Source: Antedon mediterranea (taxonomy: Eukaryota; Echinodermata; Crinoidea; Comatulida; Antedonidae). From it: 64,000 nucleotides of DNA. Shown piece after piece: positions 34,592-49,802 of the stretch. The notes under the pieces were generated by a model that did no database searches, was not told where the DNA came from, and saw only the letters and a list, made by a program, of their open reading frames with translations. The stretch covers positions 5,118,312 through 5,182,311 of the forward strand of contig NC_092675.1 of NCBI RefSeq assembly GCF_964355755.1. Reading direction: 5' to 3'. A program made the position numbers and the translations under genes. Every line of letters begins with the position of its first letter. Position 1 is the stretch's first letter.

Positions 34592-37500
34592 TTAAGCACA
34601 TGGGGTCCGGTTACAGTTTCTTTTTGTTTTGGGTTTGATATTTTTTTTACATCTCTTAACATTTACTGACTTGGTGGTTCCATTCACTGTTCGGATACAT
34701 TTGCTTTTTCTCGTTTGCTTTCCATTGTCTCCACATGTTGCACTGCATTGACTCCATTTTGACAATTTCCAAGCATACCTGATAAGACAAAAATCAATAT
34801 TATATTAAATTTATACAGTGATAGTATTCTATTTATGTTTGTTGAAAAATATATGAATAGTTTTTGCTTTGATATATCATTAACCGTGTCGATCACAACA
34901 GCTCATGACCGAAGTGTGTGTTTATGAAAAGAAACACTATGGTTCTATTAAGAAGCTGAAATTATATTTTCATTTAAAATTAGAATGCTGATTTAATAAC
35001 TTCAAGAACAAAAATAACTACGCATTTATATCAGTAGGGCTACGTAAAGCATAATCTGTTAGTTTGTAGGCCTACAACTATTGGTTACACAGGTCGTTCT
35101 TTGATATTCTAGACAGAGTGCACGTAGACTAGGTAGACTAGAGACGCTAGTTTAAAAACACTGGGCAACTTACGTTGGTTTATTTTTCTTTTCTTCGGTG
35201 CATGCTTTGATATTACATTCTTTCTTTATTGATTGCTGATCATAGTTTCCCTTCTTACATGCTTTATTGTTAACGATCTTATCATCTCCAAGTCGTCGGC
35301 ATTGGAATCTTTTGTAGCTCCAACCTAGTAATCAAATTTTGCTCATAATTAGACCTAATATAATAGGGATTACACATGTATTAATAATGCTTCCGAATTA
35401 AATTTGCAAGATAGTATTGGAACTTTATTCTTGCCAATAACAATAATAATAATAATAATAACAATAAATATAATAATATATTTTTACATGATTATTTTTC
35501 ATTAATATTACCATATCATACCTTTTCCGCAAGATTTTGAACATTCTGTCCATCCCTTTGCTTCCCAAGAAAACTTCTTCTTTTCCGTTAAAGGTGTTTT
35601 TGGTATACACTGACCTCTTCGACACCACTTAAAATTAACACACATCATAAAATATTTAGAGTGCCCACTATGCAAATCATAAAAGATATTTTTCTATTTA
35701 TAGTACTCTGATTTTATGGGTTGTAAAAATTAAAAAGACAAGATGGTATTCTAAGTACAGTATTTTCTTGAAATGTGTGTAATTAATTACCGTCATTATT
35801 ATTATATTATACACTGTAAAAATAGTGTTTAGGTCTTAAACATGTATTTTGTACCCACTTTTTCAACACATTTAGCCTTAAACATGTTTAGATGTGAAAC
35901 ATGTTTAGGTTCTAAACACATTCTAAACATGTAGTCTGTATCCAACTCAACACATCAGTGACGTATTTATTGTTAAACATGTAGAGCAATATGAAGACAA
36001 GTTTAGGTTTAAAACGTGTTTAATTTGCCATGTGTGGAGCTCATGTGTGGAGCTTTTTTCCGCCACAGTAAAATCGTATGCACGCAACGCTAAACACATA
36101 CCTAAACATTTTGACTGCTAAACATGTGGAGTGATTGAACATAATATTGGCATTAGTCAAGTGGAGGAAAACAACATGTAGCTATAAACACGTTTAGCTT
36201 TTAAACACGCTAAACATGTAACTCGTGTCTAAAAGCTAAACGTGTGGAAAAAGTGGGTACAAAATAGGTGTTTAAGATCTAAACACTATTTTTACAGTGT
36301 AAGAAAAGATGATCCGGTATACGATACGGTACGGTACCGTACTGAAAGAAACTAAACAATGTAAACACTTTGTCGTTCATACCATATTTTCCCCACACTC
36401 TGTTCCTTCCAATGGAGGGGTCTGTGCAATATCGTGCAGGCAGTAGTTACGGTTACCTTTTGAACTACAAAGTAGTAACTCACATGGATCTTTCTGTAAT
36501 ATAAAAGAATCATGGGTAATTGAAATTAATTATTAATTGTATTACACACACTGAAGGACAAAGGCCCGTCCGTCCAGAAGATATCATTATGAGGACATTC
36601 ACGTGAGGTTACAATGCTTCTTACCTGTGATTTTATAAAGTGGGCTAATTATTAAATTATATTTGGAATAAGAAATTAGATGATAAATTGAATGAATATT
36701 CCATTTTTGTGTCAAACATTTTTACTATGATTTTCTTAGGATTTCGTCATAAAATGGAGGCGACTGGTGGTAACATATTGGCCTCGATCTTTTGACAAAA
36801 CTTGAATAATGTTACGATAAACATACGTACATTGAACGCCTTATTTGCCCATGGACAGTGCGCAAAATCTCCACCGTGCATAAAGTAACACTGGTCATCG
36901 AGTGTAAACTTGATTCCTGGTAGACTATCCTGTCTCAATCCACCAACGAACGGGTTGTCGTGAAGACACTTGTAATTTCTGAAACAACAACATTGTATAA
37001 GAATGATTGAAAACGATGAATATCGAATAGTTTATATTCAATTTATTAATTTCAATTTTGCTCTCAGTTTCTATCTATCTATGTATCAGGACTAACTGTA
37101 TCTTCGGAGACAGTCATTTAATTAAATTGCTAAAAATGCGACATTGGTCTATGCCATACATCCACCGTACTAATTCGAGGGTAAGAGTTGATATTACCTT
37201 TTTCGCGGTATTCATTTTTGAATGAGACATATAATAAAAACACTCTAAACTATTTTAGAGATATGTTTTAATATCTGTTTTAATTATTGAATATAGATAT
37301 AACTATATAAAGAAAGATTTGCATACGAGATGTTCTTTTCGAGTAGTCTTGCACTACATGTTGACCAAAAGAAACCAGCAAGTTGTGATGTAATCTTGTC
37401 TGCCATCAATGATCCTTTGGCCGCCGCACTCTGACATCCAGTCTTTGCATTATCATGTTCAAATCCAAGTCTAAAAGAACCATCGTAAATGACCAATGGA

Positions 37501-40500
37501 AAACAATGTTATAATGTAACGTTAGTAACTTCAAGTCGAATATTGGAATTATTATGCCTCTAAATGTTAATTTAATGAATATTTTTGCGAAGTTTATTTG
37601 TTAGAAAATGATATGAATTTCTCTTCTTTTGTTTACTTACAAATGACCAATTTCATGAGCCAAAACCAACGCTGACCGAAGCCCTGAATCTTTGCCAATA
37701 ATACAACTCTGTCGATCTCCACATACTGTACCGACGAGAGCATATCCTGATTAAGAAAAGTTCGGAATCATTAAAGCACAAGGAATTCAAGAGTATGTGA
37801 TTATATAGTATACGATTATAGTTTTAACTCTAAATTGTTGTGTATTCCTTGTAAAACGGTTCTTTTTTATAAACTATCTGATACACACTGACTATGAATG
37901 TTTCTTACCAGCTCGTTTTGTTGTTAGTCTGGTTAAGTATATGTTTATATCTGCTTTTTTGCCAATTCCGTTTTCTTGGTATGTATTTCGACTAGACCAA
38001 GCACAAGCTTTTGCCAAACTCTTTTCCATACTGTCCGGAGAAATCATTTTTGACGACTATAAATTAAAATGTTAAAAAAAAAAATGTATCTCAATATAAA
38101 AATATTAATGCAATAAATGTCTTTATTCAATAAATTTATTTATACATGTATTTTTCAGCACTGTGCTGCTCGAATATCAGCAGGCACCTGTACTCATGAA
38201 TGTTGGTGTCATGTGCACTTTTCGTACTTTCTCACATTGTTTAAGTAAATGTCATGCAATATTATACGGCAGTTAAAAAGGCATGCCTTTAAAAACTAGT
38301 ACAAAATGTAAACGGTGACGTAAATGAAAGAAAACTATTCTTACCACTGATTTGCCAACTTTAACCAATTTAGTAACAATAAAATTGATTTCTGTTCCAA
38401 GACTTTGGTGATGGAATGTCTGGTCTACCTGTAAGATGATATATTTTTGTGACAAATTAACTACAAAGAGTAGCATTAGTGTGCGTCAGCAAACTTTGAG
38501 ATTTGGATAAAATATCAATCATTTCATTTATAATTAAACACAAGTGAGATTTTAATTGTAATATGATATATCCTATTTTAAAAATATTGAACTTATTTTT
38601 ATGATATATTAGATTTCAGTGATATATAACTTGCACATGTTTATATAATTGAGGAAACTGTAAATCATTTAATATAATTGTAGAAAAACAATGTCAGGTG
38701 TCATTGAATGTTTTTTTTAAATTATTTTTTATTGTTCGATCTAAATCTTTAGAAATATATGGAAAAAATAAATAAAATGGAAACCGTGTTACATTTTTAG
38801 GGTTACATTTTTGTTAATAACAAGAATTACTTGTTATTCTTCGATTTAAATCTTTAAAAAAATATTAAGTTAAAATGGAAACCGAGTTTTTGTTTTGTAC
38901 AGTATGGCGACAAACAGAATATTAATCCCGCACTTTATGTTTCAAATATAACTATAAAAATATTAGATGCCATATTCAAGCAGCTTTTATCTATGTTATT
39001 CTATAGTCAGAATTTCACTATTATAATACTTACAATATTTATGAGTGTTAATACATATTCCTTCAGATCACGTGTTCGATGGAATTCTTGCATTGAGTAA
39101 TCAACATTAACGATGACTTCTGCGTAGTACTTGCTAGCTTCTCGTTTTTGTCTACTTTTAAAATGATTATCTACTCTTTTGTTTTTATTTTTTGGATCTG
39201 GTGTATCTGTTAAAATAAAAATACTGTTTATGTAATTTGATTTTTTAAAATTTAGTGTTAAAAAATGTTGTACATCATTATCGATTAGATTTTTATTCCC
39301 ATCATTATTTGAATGTGTCGTGCATAAATTGTTGAATTCCAACCCACTGCTTTTATTTTTGTATTACGATTCAAGACTGATTATAAAGAGTTTATTGTAC
39401 AATATTATTTAATAAGCAATTAAATATAATATCACCCCACTACCCTTCCTAGAATTTAAACGAAATAGAAATAAGATCACTTTAACGACTTCCTTCCTTA
39501 TATTCTCATTAAAAAAAACACTCCACCGCAGAACAGGTAAATTTTGTCCTACTGTTTCAATTATGTGTATGTTAGACCACATAATGCAATGATTCTTAGG
39601 TAAGCTGGAGATTTAGATTGACTTAGACATTTGAAATCAGCTATTTGAATCAGCCACCAACATAAACACACATAGCTTTGTGGAAAACGTTAACAAAATA
39701 TTAACGAATTAAATCTCCGACAACTCTGAGCTTAAGTACGGTACTTACTTAGCATGGACGTCGCCAGAATTTATATTCAAAAGGGGCAGCACAGCAGCAT
39801 CCTATCCTTAAGATCGAGACACCCATAAGTTTTATCTTTATAGTTTAATTACATTATATATCAATGATATTTCATGAAGTAATACGGAAAGGATCAATGC
39901 GCGACAACCAACCAAAATGCGACTGTATTAAGTCAATCTAAATAGCAGTTCAACTAGGCACAGGTGCAAATGTTCATCCCTTGATCTTCACATTGAATTG
40001 AAATTGACCGTCATATACTTCCCATACGTGTTTCATATCACTCTATATCTCACTTAAGTGTTTCCAGATTCCATTAACTTAACAAAAACAAATTCAACCG
40101 CGATGGGAAGTAGAAACACACTGTCCATTTATTTACATCGAATGTAGGATAACAGATAAAGTAAGACTTCCGTACCAGTTTCAAAATTTTAATAGGATGG
40201 GAAATACACCTGCTAAAATACATGGCAGGTCTAAAGTAATTTCTCCGCCGTCTAATTTTAACTCACTTTGATCTGTAGTTGGCAATTACCGTTATAAACA
40301 TCAACTCTCCAAAACCAAAATCCGTTTAAACATACTTGCGTCAAGCTATATATCATTTTCTTAATATTTAGCCATGCTTACTTAGAAGATCACTCTCCTG
40401 ATGAACATTGATATAGGAATAATAATATTAAAGAATAAACTAAACAATGTGATGTGGTGTAAACGTTCTTTAAAGAAAAATCTTTGAGGGAAATACGAAA

Positions 40501-43500
40501 ACAGTTAAGTCTCGTCAATATTTCAAATACAGTTTATCCAAAATCATTCATGACAGTCGTTAATTCTCAAGATCGTCACAGTTAACAATATTATGACTGA
40601 CATGGCAGGGAGGAATACTGACTTCTGTTTGTTTATCAAGTATTCAGAAAACAGTCGTATGATACTGTTGACAGACAAGACTGCAACAAATTGCTTCCAA
40701 CGATGCTTTGAATTAAAATAATCTTTAAAACAAAGTGCCAAACTAAATTAGGCCATGAAAGTGAATTATCTAAGAAGACAACTTTGTGGTTATGGCAACT
40801 AGTGACAACGGTGATGGAAATAGTTATTGCTATTCTACTCAGTTCACAGTTAAAGAACGTGGTATAAGATAGAGGGAAATACATTTTTAGGTAAACGTTT
40901 ACGTAATAAAAACTCATATTTATTATTTTATTTCATTATATTTGGTTTATGTTATATTATGAATCCAGAAGTCGCCTCAATACTTCATGCATTTTAATCT
41001 TTTTAATTGCCTGTTGCAAAAATTTTGTTTTAAATTGTCTTAATTATGCTAAGCAAAACGAATTTCCATTTCCATAGACCAATACAATTTCTTGAATCTT
41101 GAATCACCACCATCAGTCATAAATGTACAGGATTAAAGTGGTCACACACTGACAGCAATAATTGTGTTTTAAAATGGGCTTGTACAGAAGCTGGTTAATC
41201 GCAGACTTTCAAATACCTTTCCTCGAAACCAATCCGACTATAAAACCGCACAACTGCGCAATCCAAAAGGAACAAGACTAACTAAATTAGCAAGGGTATG
41301 TTAGACCAAAATTGTTATCAAATTAAAAACGACTCACCATTTCTAAAGTCTAATATAGTATTGGTATCTTGATTAAAGTGTGTAATTTTGTGAAGCATTC
41401 CAGCGTCTAAATTTTCTCTATCTTTTATTATAGGTTCAATTATGTATTCCCCTCCTTGATATTTGAATACACCATTCTGCAATATAACAAATATTTAATA
41501 TGGTATCATTTTAAATGTTAGATCAAAATTCTTTAAAGCGCTGTCCGCCTGGAAAGTACCGATTAATTGAATAAACAGTTTCAACGGAAACTATCAATTT
41601 TTATTTCAATGTCAATTTTTATTATAATAAGAACCACACAATCATTTTATTATTTTTATATCATAACAGTTGTATTTAAGTTGCACTGTACTGTATTTAC
41701 ATCCAAGTAATCACTGTCAAATTGAACCATGTTTGCAATAAAACGACTCGCTTCCTTTGGGTTGGCTTGTTAATACTGATAAGACGATCATCAGCTGTAC
41801 AATATAGTGACCAATCCTAATATAATATTCTACTGAGATGATAAAGTGCGTAACTATTAGTTATCACGCACGTTTTATTGCTACAGGGAATTTGAATCAC
41901 AAATAGTTTATGAAAAGTCATACAGTAATAATATTCATTAATTTTTCTCTTTCAGACATAGTTGTACCTAATAAATATATAAAACTCTTGTCATCATTAG
42001 GCCTACTCATAATCATTAAATCAGAGCATTACGTTTCAAGTTCAACAAACTAATACCATTCTTTCTAAAGACTGCTATTAAATAATGTCTTTATTCAAAT
42101 ATACAGTATTTGAGGATATAAGAATATTATTTAGTATGTCTATGACTCTTTGAGTCGAGTCGTACGAAAAGTCATACAATTGTCTTATCATTAACTTTTC
42201 GATGGATGTATTTGCTTCTGTTAGTTTTTTTTCATATCCAGATTTAGTTTTTGGTCTGCCAACTTGTCTTTTAACTTTGCGTAAAAAAATTTATGTCAAA
42301 TCTAATTTGTCATGAGTCCACTTGGAAGTCTTAGCATTAGGCCAATGTCTTGGTCATTTTGTATTTTCCCTTCCTGAATATATTTTACCATTTTTAAATT
42401 TATTAACAATTTTTAATTCATTTTATTCAGGATAAATACATAAAACCTAAAAGTTTGATATATTTAGCCTGAATAACAGGATATAGATCATTCACTTAAT
42501 TATTACTATTATTTGTTTATTAAAAGTGACAAATGGTTGACACTCACCATTCCATCACAAATACTTATGGCTACTTCTGAGAATTCATCGTCGACAATGC
42601 TTCCAACAAAGAAACATTGTTTCTCATGTGATGCTCTGACGTCTACTATTCCATCCTCAGTTGCTGTTTCTACTGAAAAGCCTGGGCCAAGTAAATGTTC
42701 ATTACGGGTGAGGTTTAGAATCAGGATGACACCGTAAAAATTCATACCAAAATACCTATTTGGGTCATTGGTTGAACCAGACCCGTCACTTCGTCGTACA
42801 CGATTATAATCCTTTCTGATCTCATCTTCTTCATTAAATAATTCGAAGGATACGAATTCACCCTCTGAGTTTGAGACAAACGGCCGAACCATTGTTACAC
42901 TCTCTGTAAGATATGTTCATAGGCAAAATATTTAAATAAAAAGACCCGTACTGTTCCAAAGAGAGAGTGTTACGTAATTTATTATATTTTATTTACATAA
43001 CTTACTGTATTCTATATTTGAATTTGGAACATAAAAGTAATAAGAATATGGTTAATTATTATAATAACTAATCTGTGATTATCAGTAGGCCTACTATGCG
43101 AGCTGAGGTTATGCATGTTCTTTTTACATAACCTCAAACATTATAACCGTACTCTTATTCATGCAAATAGTATATGCCACAATGTCAAAAATAATAGTAG
43201 GCTATATTGAGCAGTAGAACTTTACACATAAACAGGCTACGAAATTTAAATGTATAATCATTATAAAGGATTTGACTCATCATTATTATCACACTAAACT
43301 TTCTGTGTACTTCGGAAAACTTGACTCAATAAGTAATTATATCTAATTATTAATAATTAAGAACTCGTCAGTTCAAGTTGTGATATCAAAGCCAGCGCTA
43401 ACGACGTTTGATGTCTTAGATTTCCGAGGAAGACAGTCTGCCATTTAACAGATTTTGCAAGGAAGATTTTCTTCATAAACTAGGTTTAATATCTTTAGTT

Positions 43501-46500
43501 TAATATTCTTCATTGGAATTTTTTTCGAATAATATTGGAAACAAAATGCCAAACCTCGAAAAAGGAAATATAACAAGAGATGTTATGATGTTGTTGAAAC
43601 CTTTATCAGCTTTTAACTATTTAACTGACTGGTTTAATCAGACTTGATATTGCTTTTGTGTTACAGAAACTAACTAAATGACAAAACGTACATTTATTAT
43701 ATAATTATATTATATTTGTTTAAATTCAATCATATTTTATTACATTTTTCATACAACCCGTATGAATGTAATAAAATGAATTTGGTTGTTATGGAGAGGT
43801 GGGTATTAAAGGCATCGCAAACTATAACTGCAGCAATTTAATCGTTTAACTGTTTAATGTGTCTCCAATTAAATTGCTGGAAACTGCATCTCTTCCTTAA
43901 CTTTGCGACAATTTTTGCCTTGAGGCACTTGGATAAAATTCAAAATTTCAGGTCAGTGGTAATCTTTATTATGCCTTATCAATTTACCCTAAATAGTACT
44001 CTCGTCATAATCACTATATGCTGAATTACGTATAGCATTCTTCATTCGTGGATTTGATATGTCCATTTTTCACATAATAGTCAGCCACCAAAGAAAGAAA
44101 GGGGTACACGCGCGCACGAACTTTTACAAATTGGTTAAGAGTTGTCAACTTATAATTAGGAAGCATAGGAATATACCCACGCACTATCTAAGGCGTCGAC
44201 TAGTTTTAAGAAGAGACAAACATTTCCGTTTGGAAATATTTATATCTGAGCTAAAATAGTTGAGATTGAAAAGTGTCAATCTGATATTATTAATAATTTG
44301 CTTAAATTGGTTTATTGGAATGATCACGTGTAATAAGGCGACAGAATGACTGTTTTGCTAATACTCGTAAGGACGGCGTAACCCACATCTAATCATACTA
44401 ACATGGGTGTTTCTTTTCATTTCCGTATTTATTAATACTAAATACACATTTTATATTTATAAGTATGTAGACATTTTAAATCAATGTAGCATATATAACT
44501 TTGGGACAAATTTTAATTCTAATGTAATTTAGTAGATGATTTAGTAGACGTGATGCTTACCGTCAGTTTCTGCTGTACTGGCACATATTAACAATATCTG
44601 AAATACAAAATTAGTAAATTGTTTTAGTCACAAATAATTAACAATCAAGCGAACTTGCGACAGCACGGTAACTGTTATTCAAAAATCTGTTTCATGAATA
44701 TACCAATTTGAACAAAAAGAAACTATACAAAAGTATAATTGAGACCTGGTATTACCAATAAACCAATTGTGCTTTGTCATTTTATAAATAAGTGACAGAA
44801 AACATTAGGATAATTCATTTGTCTCTCAGACTTTCAGTTTTTTCATGTTGAATAGATTTCTTTGCTACGTACGTTTTTGGTCGCGTTGACGATCATTTAT
44901 CTTTCTCGACAAACATAACAAGCTCTTACCCCTTCAAATATAGGTCACATTCAACAGTTCATTAGAAGGCAGCTTGATGTGATTAGTGCGAATGTCATAT
45001 AAATAACAGTTGATGTGATCAAATCGTACCGTATTAACTTATCTTAAATTATCTGTACTTAGCCATGCATTATGGTTTAATTTAATTTTTTATAAACAAG
45101 TCAGAATTACGGTTACTAAATAATTTACTTCTTTGAAAAAAAAAACCCCATACATTTCCAAATGTTTGCAACTGATTCAACTGGTTACCCCCATTTTTAA
45201 ATTTCTGATTCAATATAGTATAGCTTACTTCATAATCAAGATAATATACTAAGTATACACTGTAATCATCCCAGCTCCCATGATGTAATTTACCTCACCG
45301 ACGTAATACTATACACACACTTAGGGTACAGTGATAACATAATTTACAGGGGCTAACATCTATTGCCCTAGTGGGGGAAAGATAAATAAGTGGGACATCT
45401 ACATGATATCACACCTCCAATTTCCTTCAAAATTGTCTAAACATCTCGTGCCAGAAGGATGAGGGTTAATCGCATCTCCCTACGGTCTTACACTGACTGT
45501 CCATGGCCTTGCTTAGAACCACATAAGGGATGTTTTAATTTTCAAGGAAAACACAACTGGATTAACCAGGAATCGTTGAACTCGTTACCTTATTTGAATA
45601 TCAGACGATACAGCATTCATTGAATTATTATGTTATTTCAGTCTTAAATTATAGAAGAAATTGTGGAAACGTGTAATGTTAACATTCCTAAAGGAAGGAA
45701 GCGACACGTAAACGAATATATTAATTACGTTTAATGTTTTCTACAAATAGCCCTAGTAAAAATACAAAATGTAACATATTTACACAAACACAGGTGAAAA
45801 TTTACAAAATAATTGTATCTAATAATAACATAAATCTAGATTTAGAAACGATTTCAAACAATGCCCGAAAGGGAATATTGTACTAGGCCTACAATACACG
45901 ATCATAGTTATCAACCAAAAAATGATAATATCATGCAACAGTGGATGTCACTCTTATGATGCAAATCAAAAAGCACTACAGCTTTTACACAAACAAAAAT
46001 GCATTGAAAAAATGTTGTTAGGTCTATTTTTGTTAAAGATTGCACTCGGAGAAGATATTTTAGAAATAATGGATTTTTCTACAATAGTATCTAGATATTT
46101 ATTCAATTTTAAGAACTCTGCGTTCAATTTTTTTTTAATGTATTTTTTTTTTAAGTATTAGTACTTCTTTATCTTTTTTTAAGTGGATAGCAATCTAACG
46201 ACGTTTGAAATGTTATCACTTTAAAGTGTGTTTATCAGAGTACATTCTTGGCTTGATTTGCAGACGAACTTATGAGTCACTGTCGGATAAATAAGAAGTA
46301 CATAGACCCACTTTATGATATTTTATTGTTTTTTTTACAAAACATTCCAGACACGATCCCATTTTTAGTATCTGTTATTAGGCCTAATTTACTTGAATAG
46401 GCTTAATTTGTTATTGTTCAGTGGAGTTATGTTTGGTAACTGTGGTAACATCCTTAAGATACCATAAGGCCAGTTTTACTATTAATTGTGATGTACCAAC

Positions 46501-49500
46501 ATAAGATTGAGTTCTTAGTTCACACATACCTTATACTTTAAACTACCAATATAATTTTTTACCTAGCCTTAATTATTCTATTCGTAAAACTCTTATATAA
46601 AAAAAATACAATGTGACAGGGTGAAAATATGAGATAAGGTTATGGAATAAATTTAAAATATTATTGGTGAGATTATACACATTAAATAATAATGTTGTAT
46701 ACATTTCTTTGAACAATATGTTCGAAATCATTTCAGGCAATTATTAATAGAGAAGTTTTTTCACATAAAGAACGTTTTGTGGGATTATATGTAACTTATT
46801 TGTGGCTTAAAGAAGAAAACCTTGGCAATGAATAACACCAGGAAGTTCATTAAAAACTAATTTTATGGAACATGCAACTGTTCACACGATTGATGTTTAA
46901 GGTTTTAATACGTTCAAGCTTATTAAATCCTCAATCATTCAATAGTTTGTCATGTGTACCTTTCTAGTATTTAAACCTATATTATAACATCTAGCATTAT
47001 TATTAGTTCAGAGACGCATAAATAGGCCTACACATCAAAATAGTTTGAAAATGACCAAAGACTGAAGTGAGGGCGACACCGAAAATACTTGCTTTAATAT
47101 TAGTGTTACCTCAATAATCATTACATAATAGCATTATAACATAGCTTGGTTTTTAATAATTCATCATAGATTAGAATAAATTTCACAATATAAACAATTT
47201 GAATTTATCTATATCTATCAATAACAACCGATACGAATCGATATTGATTCATTGAAAGGCAACATAGTGAATATTCTTATTAAATTGGAATGTTGGGAAT
47301 CTGATTTAGAATAAAATCAAAAGGAAGCAGCATCACATTGTGTGGAGCGCCCAGAGTGATGACTAAACTAATACAACACGATTCCATATATTTATATATT
47401 GTAAGGTTCCGTTAATTTGTAATCGGGAAGTTCACTATAATACATTGGGGATGCTGACACAATCCATTAATAATAATACCGTATGAGTGAGAAAGCATTG
47501 GGAACATTATTTATATAATAAAATGTTCGTTTATACTTACAATATAGGCCTAAATAAGCCTAATTATTTTTTGACAGACCAAATTTGAAGATGATCATAC
47601 ATGAGCTATCAACTTATTTGTATTTGTACCGTAAAGTAGTCAAATGAAACTACGGGTTTTGCATGCTACACTGTATGTATTACAATGGTGAATTAAGTTT
47701 TGAACATTTTTTATTGAACTGTGACGTATGTTCTTGCTTGTAGATCTAACTAAGTTTGTTGTATGAGAGAATGTATCTGGTGGGTGGAAATCTGTGATAA
47801 TACCATATGGCTATGTGGCCTAGTGGTATGATACTCGCCCTGTAAGCGAGAGGTTGCAGGTTCGAATCCCGTCAGAGACATTTTTTCATACAACTAAAAA
47901 ATACAGAATGTTCGCCAATGAGCTGTGCTCGACGCGATTATGAGATCATGTTCCGAATATGAGCACTGTTTCTATAACTTACAGTATGATTTATAACTAA
48001 TTTTAGTTTAGTTTTTTTTTAATAACAAGGCTATATACATGGCTGCAGTTGAGCTGTATTTTTATACACTTTATTTACTTACAGAACTGCTATGTATACG
48101 ATCGCGTGTAATTTGACAGAATACAAATTAGTTTAAAGATGTATATCACTGTGTGTGTGCTCGATCGGTGTGTAGTATTGGAAATGAATTTTTATTTGTA
48201 AGACTATTGCAGTTAAGCCACTTAAGTGGGTGTTGGCGACTTTATTTCTATGCATCGTAAGAAATTATGATATAAATGCTAAATGAATGACAGTTTTACC
48301 TAAAAAATAAAAAGAACGACTTTATCAATTTATACACGTTTTCAAAGAGTTTTGTAATTCTCATCCGGCTAATTACTAGTAATAATAAAATTATTTGGAT
48401 TAATTAATTAATTAATTAATTGGGTGTTTTTAATTTGTGATGATTTTTTTGCAGATAGGTTAACTTCTTCGGTATCGGTACTATGAGCTGTGAAATAATG
48501 TATAAATAATAATGTTATGAGAAATTGCTTCTTAAAAAACACATCTATCATCAATCGATTCGGATCTATGGAAATGGGCAATTACCCATTGCAAAGAAAT
48601 TACTTTCATCGTGATAGCAACCAACCTTAAACATCCTTAGGTTGAACTAGTTAGAGGTTGCTGTATTTTAGTCGGTTATGTCATTACTCAACGGGAAATT
48701 GAAATATCAAGCGACACACGCGAAATATAGTTACGTTAAAGTTGAAACACATTATTAATGTTTATGAGTGCAATGGTACAATACGTTATTTACTATAGGT
48801 ATATCTTGAAGATGGCATGTAATAGCTAAAACTATTTCTCCATGGTTAGTCTCAGTGTATATAGGCTAAGGTTTGCCTTTAAAATATAGTTTGTTTATAA
48901 CTTTCGGTTGATGACAAACCAGGAGGTAGAAAATATTCCGACAGAAGATAGTTACGACTCAATACTATACTATACAATAACAACGCAAACACAGTAAAGT
49001 GCAATCATTGAACATCATTTGTGAATGTAACTTAGATATGCCGTGTATAGTTATGCAATGAAATGTTTATTAAAATAAGTGAGTGATATAAATTATATAA
49101 AACTAGTAGTCATAAATAGATTACTCGAGGGTTAAATATTAATACGTCCCTGGGCAGAGGTGTTATAAATAGATTACTCGAGGGTTAAATATTAATACGT
49201 CCCTGGGCAGAGGTGTTACACTTTCATTTTGAGCGTCTGTGCTACCTTATTCGTTATAAGCAGGGTCAGATTACAGTAGTTTGTATATAATTCCATTTAT
49301 ATTAGTATGCGTTCATACATTTATTTTAAATTCCAGTAGGTGTATAAGTAAAGCAATAGCTACGGTAACCAATATAATTAGATTATATACTGTTTAATTA
49401 ATTATTGCTTAGTGTGCACAGCAGTAAAAATAGTGCATTGCTTAAAACGTAGGTAAAGAAACATTTCTTCTGATCAAACGTAAGTGGGTGGAGGGGGTTA

Positions 49501-49802
49501 GTTGGGTGCTACCTAGCCCAACGCGTGCCACAACATTATATTTCTGTCCTATTATTACTGTATGCTCACATGATAATATCTATTACGATTATTTAGAAGG
49601 TTTTGTAGTTGTTGACCGCCTAGATTTAGACATCTGAGAAACAAAGTAGGCCTAAGCCTACATTTTTTTTTTCGTGATTTCCAACAAGCAGGTCTACTCA
49701 TCTTAAACATTATATAAATACATAGGCTAACCTTAAGAATATTATATACCTTACCTGTACAGACACAGTTAGAAGCACCAGAACCTTATGAGTATCTCCC
49801 AT
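34592..49802 (-). CDS. ADAMTS-like secreted metalloprotease
   Basis: Fourteen exons in transcription order: 49802-49755, 44597-44561, 42903-42548, 41476-41338, 39206-39034, 38428-38345, 38056-37909, 37746-37641, 37470-37327, 36978-36831, 36493-36383, 35627-35522, 35324-35174, 34778-34592. They give 645 residues. The signal peptide is split over the first two exons (MGDTHKVLVLLTVSVQ + ILLICASTAETD). A propeptide of about 185 residues follows and ends at a furin-type site RQKR (212-215). The catalytic domain has HEIGHLLGFEHD (about 359-370) and Met-turn SLMADK. A disintegrin-like/Cys-rich region (CELLLC...GTECGENMWCRRGQC) precedes two thrombospondin type 1 repeats (WTECSKSCGKG; WSQCSATCGDNG). 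There is no long ADAMTS spacer after the first repeat. Exon phases in the catalytic domain equal those of the neighbouring short paralogue, so the pair arose by tandem duplication. Intron 1 is 5.2 kb. Confidence 0.9.
35812..36299. mobile_element. 488-bp MITE with TA target duplication
   Basis: It starts CACTGTAAAAATAGTGTTTA and ends with the near-exact complement. The TIRs of about 60 bp include TTTTGTACCCACTTTTT, with TA on both sides. The interior repeats CTAAACATGT-type motifs in both orientations. A TA duplication and CACTG ends suggest a Tc1/mariner-type origin. It lies in an intron of the ADAMTS-like gene and has no ORF. Confidence 0.82.
47809..47880 (+). tRNA. tRNA-like sequence, Thr(TGT) anticodon, possibly pseudogene
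   Basis: 72 bases fold as a tRNA. The anticodon stem CTCGC/GCGAG is perfect, with loop CCTGTAA (anticodon TGT). The T-loop TTCGAAT gives a B-box GGTTCGAATCC. A TTTTTT run follows at 47881. The acceptor stem has two mismatches, the T-stem has one mismatch and one wobble pair, and position 33 is C instead of the nearly universal T. It may therefore be a decayed tRNA or the head of a SINE. It sits in intron 1 of the ADAMTS-like gene, antisense to it. Confidence 0.4.
49112..49217. repeat. Exact 53-bp tandem duplication
   Basis: ATAAATAGATTACTCGAGGG through GGGCAGAGGTGTT occurs twice back to back, identical over 53 bp. This indicates a very recent duplication within the intron. Confidence 0.9.

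Noticed and set aside
45280-45560. GC-richer block in ADAMTS-like intron 1, possible exon or element
   Set aside because: No open frame, splice pair or repeat partner could be found in the window.
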